From Nostoc sp. PA-18-2419 (GTDB lineage: Bacteria; Cyanobacteriota; Cyanobacteriia; Cyanobacteriales; Nostocaceae): a DNA stretch of 41,659 nt. Shown one piece after another: positions 38,880 through 41,659 of this stretch (its first letter is position 1; every line of letters begins with the position of its first letter). The notes below the pieces were generated by a model. That model was not told the DNA's origin. It saw only the letters and a list, made by a program, of their open reading frames with translations, and made no database searches. The position numbers were made by a program, and so were the translations under genes. The stretch is taken from the NCBI RefSeq assembly GCF_005869855.1, contig NZ_SZNH01000031.1:32967-74625 (forward strand). The letters are read 5' to 3'.

Positions 38880-39725
38880 TTACTCATCATCATCGGGCAA
38901 ATACAACCCACTACTATCAGTCGGTCTGGCATGAAGATACATTTCAGTAATCGCTACCGAACTATGCCCCAATGTTTTTTGCAGCAGGTGAATGGGCGCT
39001 CCCCGGTCGAGACTATGGGAAGCGTGGCTGTGTCTGAGCCAATGGGGTGATACATTAGCTTCAATGTCAGCACGTTTGGCAGCATTCCGCACTATATGAA
39101 ATACCATTGACCTACACAGATGACCGCCCTTACCTGAAACAAACACAGGGTCATCTTTACTCCCGTCACCCTTTAAAGAGATAATGTCCCGCCAAATCCC
39201 AGCACCCACTAATACAGTTCTAGTTTTCTCACCTTTACCAAATACCGTAATCTGCCCCCCATCCCCCCGCACTTTCAGGTCACGCCACTTTAAGCCACAC
39301 AGTTCTGATACCCGCAAACCTGCAAAGTAAAGTAAACGAATAATCGTGCGATCACGTCCATTAGTAGTGTAATTTATCAGTAAATGCACTTCCTCTTGAG
39401 TTAAAATTCGCTCTGCCAATCGGTTCTTTGCCTTGGGTGACTTGACTAACACTCCTAAGTTAGCCGATATGACGCCAAGCTGTTTAGCAAAGGAAAACAA
39501 GCTTTTTACTGCCCCCACAGCCACCCGCTTAGAATTATTAGAACTACTTAGTGTCATCACCCACAGTTGAATATCCATGAGGGTGCAATCCGAGAGGGGC
39601 TTATTGGCATGAGAAAAAAACCGCTCGGCATGACGGCGGTAGCCATCAACGGTGTTTTTGCTTTTACCGTGTAGCCACAGGTCAATGAGTTCGGCGTTGC
39701 TTAGAGAGGTAGGAGTATTCAACAT
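38880..39725 (-). CDS. Tyrosine recombinase (XerC/D-like integrase)
   Basis: A 281-aa protein. N-terminal SAM-like core-binding domain (NTVDGYRRHAERFFSHA), then the catalytic domain with all key residues: Arg in FAGLRVSELCGLKWRD, Lys in GKGEKTR, His-x-x-Arg in SPHWLRHSHASH, His in LGHSSV and the Tyr nucleophile in TEMYLHARP. Size and layout match Xer-type or phage/plasmid recombinases. Likely roles are plasmid dimer resolution or integration. No att or dif-like site was identified by eye. Confidence 0.85.
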   Translation of the reverse strand: MLNTPTSLSNAELIDLWLHGKSKNTVDGYRRHAERFFSHANKPLSDCTLMDIQLWVMTLSSSNNSKRVAVGAVKSLFSFAKQLGVISANLGVLVKSPKAKNRLAERILTQEEVHLLINYTTNGRDRTIIRLLYFAGLRVSELCGLKWRDLKVRGDGGQITVFGKGEKTRTVLVGAGIWRDIISLKGDGSKDDPVFVSGKGGHLCRSMVFHIVRNAAKRADIEANVSPHWLRHSHASHSLDRGAPIHLLQKTLGHSSVAITEMYLHARPTDSSGLYLPDDDE

Positions 39726-39783
39726 TGCTTATTCTTATGTTGAATGCTCTTTCATTAAACCCCAAGTTAGGGGACAGTTGAAA

Positions 39784-40299
39784 TTATTTCACCGGATGGT
39801 AAAGCCCATCTTTGGAGTCGTACTGCCAAGCTACCTTACTGGGGTCGCGGTCTTGACACCACCTCACAAAATCTTGAGCATTGAGGCTTTGTTGCTTAGA
39901 GCGTAAATTGTCAGCACTTGTACCAAGCCTCCAAGCCAAATCTTCCTCTTTATGCGGCTTCAGTTGGGGACTTTGCCCCGAATGATAGTTTGAGTATGCA
40001 GACCTGGGCTTTCGTGCTGTGTTTTGGTTGCGCTGCAGCATCATCATTGCCCCTTCTAATTGAGCAAGTCTGGTAGTTATAGCTTCTAGTTTCGCTTCAA
40101 ACTTCTCTTCCAAACTGCTTTCTATTTGATGTAGATGAGTTTCTACATCAGTTTCTACACCATCCACAGCACCCAAGACGTGATGGAGTCCTTGAATAAC
40201 TAAATTGGTGGCGGTGGTGTTGCGTTCTTTGGCTGCGGCTCTAAGCGCTTCGGCTAAAGGCTTAGGCAGTTTGAAGTTGATTGATTCCCGGTCTGCCAT
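39784..40299 (-). CDS. Third ribbon-helix-helix protein with coiled coil
   Basis: A 171-aa protein. RHH domain at residues about 5-45 (SINFKLPKPLAEALRAAAKE, RNTTATNLVIQGLHHVL), a coiled coil at about 55-95 (SLEEKFEAKLEAITTRLAQL), and a C-terminal domain (EEDLAWRLGTSADNLRSKQQ) rich in Trp that might bind a partner. Adjacent and parallel to the recombinase gene, so it may regulate it or act as an accessory factor. Its promoter region has its own inverted repeat at 40306-40333. Confidence 0.7.
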   Translation of the reverse strand: MADRESINFKLPKPLAEALRAAAKERNTTATNLVIQGLHHVLGAVDGVETDVETHLHQIESSLEEKFEAKLEAITTRLAQLEGAMMMLQRNQNTARKPRSAYSNYHSGQSPQLKPHKEEDLAWRLGTSADNLRSKQQSLNAQDFVRWCQDRDPSKVAWQYDSKDGLYHPVK

Positions 40300-40305
40300 T
40301 TCTAC

Positions 40306-40333
40306 ACTGTTTATATACGCAGGTATAGACAGT
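40306..40333. promoter_or_regulatory. Operator-like inverted repeat before the third RHH gene
   Basis: ACTGTTTATA (40306-40315) and TATAGACAGT (40324-40333) match in 9 of 10 positions around an 8-nt centre, just upstream of the start at 40299. The arms include TATA stretches that overlap the probable -10 box, which fits autorepression. Confidence 0.55.
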
Positions 40334-40420
40334 TTACCGTGCTTTCAAGCATTCGCGTAAGCGCGTCTTGTAGAGAGGAAATTTAAGCAAGAGGGCGATA
40401 GCCTCATAAATGCAAATGAC

Positions 40421-40822
40421 TTATGGCTGCACTAAAGACAGGATGATGCCAACGAGCGAACCCAAAACTAGCACTATACTGCTAAAAGAACTGATGACAA
40501 AGCCAATCATCCGCTTGGAGGCAGCCTGATAGTATCCCCAAGCGTAGGCAATTCGACCCACAAGCCAGATAGCACCAACAACCGCTCCCCACAATGGGCT
40601 GACGTAGAAAGAAAATAACCATAAAGCAGCCAAGAAGAAAACCATTTGCTCGCTTGTATTTTGCTGAACGCGTAGCGCTCGTTCAAAGCAGGGATCTCCT
40701 GTCATTTGAGGAGGTGGTACTTCATATTTGGCTCTGGCTCGACCAACATTAATTGTGATGACCAAGTACAGCAGCAGTGTCAGAGCAGTTATAAGACTAG
40801 TCCAGGGCAACATATCTTGCAT
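40421..40822 (-). CDS. MAPEG family membrane protein
   Basis: A 133-aa protein with four TM helices and the MAPEG signature FERALRVQQNTSEQMVFFLA. Bacterial members are glutathione-linked transferases or peroxidases of membrane lipids. The ATG at 40822 is chosen from two close in-frame ATGs. The neighbouring peroxiredoxin-like gene would suit a shared oxidative-stress role. Confidence 0.8.
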   Translation of the reverse strand: MQDMLPWTSLITALTLLLYLVITINVGRARAKYEVPPPQMTGDPCFERALRVQQNTSEQMVFFLAALWLFSFYVSPLWGAVVGAIWLVGRIAYAWGYYQAASKRMIGFVISSFSSIVLVLGSLVGIILSLVQP

Positions 40823-40901
40823 CCTCAAATACCAAAAAAGTATAGTTCTTTGGTTTTATAATTAAGCGATCCAATCGCTCAAAAGTAACCGTTGATATGA
40901 A

Positions 40902-41651
40902 TTACTTATATAAAAAAGATAAGGGATTGCTCATATTTTCGGCAAAACCAAGAATACCGCGATCGCAATGTTCGTAAATTAATTTCCCTTCTTCATCAAA
41001 TAGAAAGGTTCCTCCCCGTTGTGTCAAATAAGATGAATCTGGTACATAAATATTCCAGTTGCTCAAAACTTCGGTCATGTTTTTCAGGCGCAGGGTTGCT
41101 AATTCAAAAGGACGCTGAAAGCCTTTTCCTCCAGCAGCTTTGAAAAATGAACCTTTCATTGCGGGTATTGGTGTACCCCTGATAACTTCCTCATCAGCAA
41201 TTAACTGAGGAGCTTTTTTATCACCTTTATAACCCCGAAAAACTTCCTTTAAAGTTCCCGGACTACCAATCCCAGCACACATTAACATTAAATTAAGCCA
41301 AGCTTTTTGTGACGTTGATAGCATTGGGAATTGTATAGATAGACCGCGATAAAGCCCTAAAAGAGGGTGAATTTCAGCTATTGGATCAACAAACAACCAT
41401 TCAGTAGGAAATCCCGTATATTCACAAAACTTGACACCAGAATTGCGGTTTCCAATTCCAATAGCGCGAATTGTGATTCCTCTTGCTTGAATCTTTTCTT
41501 TTTCTCTTTGCAGCCACCAAGCGTATTCTAAATTATCAAAATCTCCCAACTGGGACCAAATAAGTATGAGCAACTTTGATGTATTCGAGCAACCATCTAA
41601 AACGGGTTTAATCTCTCCATCACTAACTCGCAAGCGTTGAGTTTGACTCAA
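40902..41651 (-). CDS. AhpC/TSA-like (peroxiredoxin-like) protein, 5' end uncertain
   Basis: A protein of at least 249 aa of the thioredoxin-fold AhpC/TSA-2 type (LLILIWSQLGDFDNLEYAWW, ITIRAIGIGNRNSGVKFCEY, ELATLRLKNMTEVLSNWNIY, GGTFLFDEEGKLIYEHCDRG). The usual active-site CxxC is not evident near the start (WSQLGDFD replaces it), so peroxidase activity is doubtful. The frame stays open to the window edge. TTG at 41651 is only the first possible start seen, and the true start may lie outside. Confidence 0.7.
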   Translation of the reverse strand: MSQTQRLRVSDGEIKPVLDGCSNTSKLLILIWSQLGDFDNLEYAWWLQREKEKIQARGITIRAIGIGNRNSGVKFCEYTGFPTEWLFVDPIAEIHPLLGLYRGLSIQFPMLSTSQKAWLNLMLMCAGIGSPGTLKEVFRGYKGDKKAPQLIADEEVIRGTPIPAMKGSFFKAAGGKGFQRPFELATLRLKNMTEVLSNWNIYVPDSSYLTQRGGTFLFDEEGKLIYEHCDRGILGFAENMSNPLSFLYK

Positions 41652-41659
41652 AATCGAGT

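Overview
The window looks like part of a plasmid from a filamentous, heterocyst-type cyanobacterium (Nostoc/Anabaena group). Evidence: HIP1 sites (GCGATCGC) occur throughout, Nostoc-type dispersed palindromic repeats are frequent, and many products are cyanobacterial in style (pentapeptide proteins, NACHT-TM NTPases, double-glycine peptide precursors). A ParA/ParB pair, a tyrosine recombinase, three ribbon-helix-helix (RHH) regulators with their own operators, an HNH endonuclease remnant and a 27-member tRNA array point to a plasmid rather than core chromosome. The array recalls the one known on plasmid delta of Anabaena PCC 7120. No replication initiator was recognised.

Layout. 1-4.6 kb: a SLOG-fold protein and an RHH regulator encoded tail to tail with a 245-nt overlap, then a cassette-like run of tiny ORFs that share leader motifs (TATCCGACC and/or TCCTCTAAGAA just before the ATG), a second RHH gene with a perfect 13-bp inverted-repeat operator, and a 128-bp structured inverted repeat with pseudoknot topology. 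4.8-6.9 kb: a DUF99 protein and an exported DUF2252 protein. 7.1-14.9 kb: a conflict/signalling-type island of five genes (a pentapeptide-TM protein, a NACHT-like NTPase interrupted by an in-frame TAA, a TRADD-N-like/pentapeptide protein, a small helical adaptor and a TM protein). All carry GNYNER or GNxNxAVxGD polar tags, which may act as a shared assembly module. 15.1-24.8 kb: an exported SNase-like nuclease, three tandem paralogous secreted Cys proteins, and convergent to them a six-gene operon (HTH protein, AAA-TM ATPase, YdjM-like membrane hydrolase, HerA/VirB4-like ATPase, HlyD-like adaptor, TolC-like protein) that looks like an envelope-spanning export system. 25.7-29.4 kb: a two-TM SLATT-like protein, a TspO-like membrane protein and ParAB. 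29.9-32.2 kb: the tRNA array on the minus strand, driven by a near-consensus promoter. It includes a CUA-anticodon (amber-reading) tRNA, four leucine-anticodon tRNAs with short variable arms, and one tRNA with repeat elements inserted in both its anticodon and T loops. 32.4-41.6 kb: an HNH gene broken by a repeat, small accessory genes, a double-glycine (RiPP/bacteriocin-like) precursor peptide of 55 aa, a tyrosine recombinase, a third RHH gene, a MAPEG protein and a peroxiredoxin-like protein at the edge.

Recurring themes are small palindromic repeats that have entered coding sequences and tRNA genes, autoregulatory RHH operators, and membrane or secreted modules. Function assignments rest on motif recognition by eye; no database search was run.
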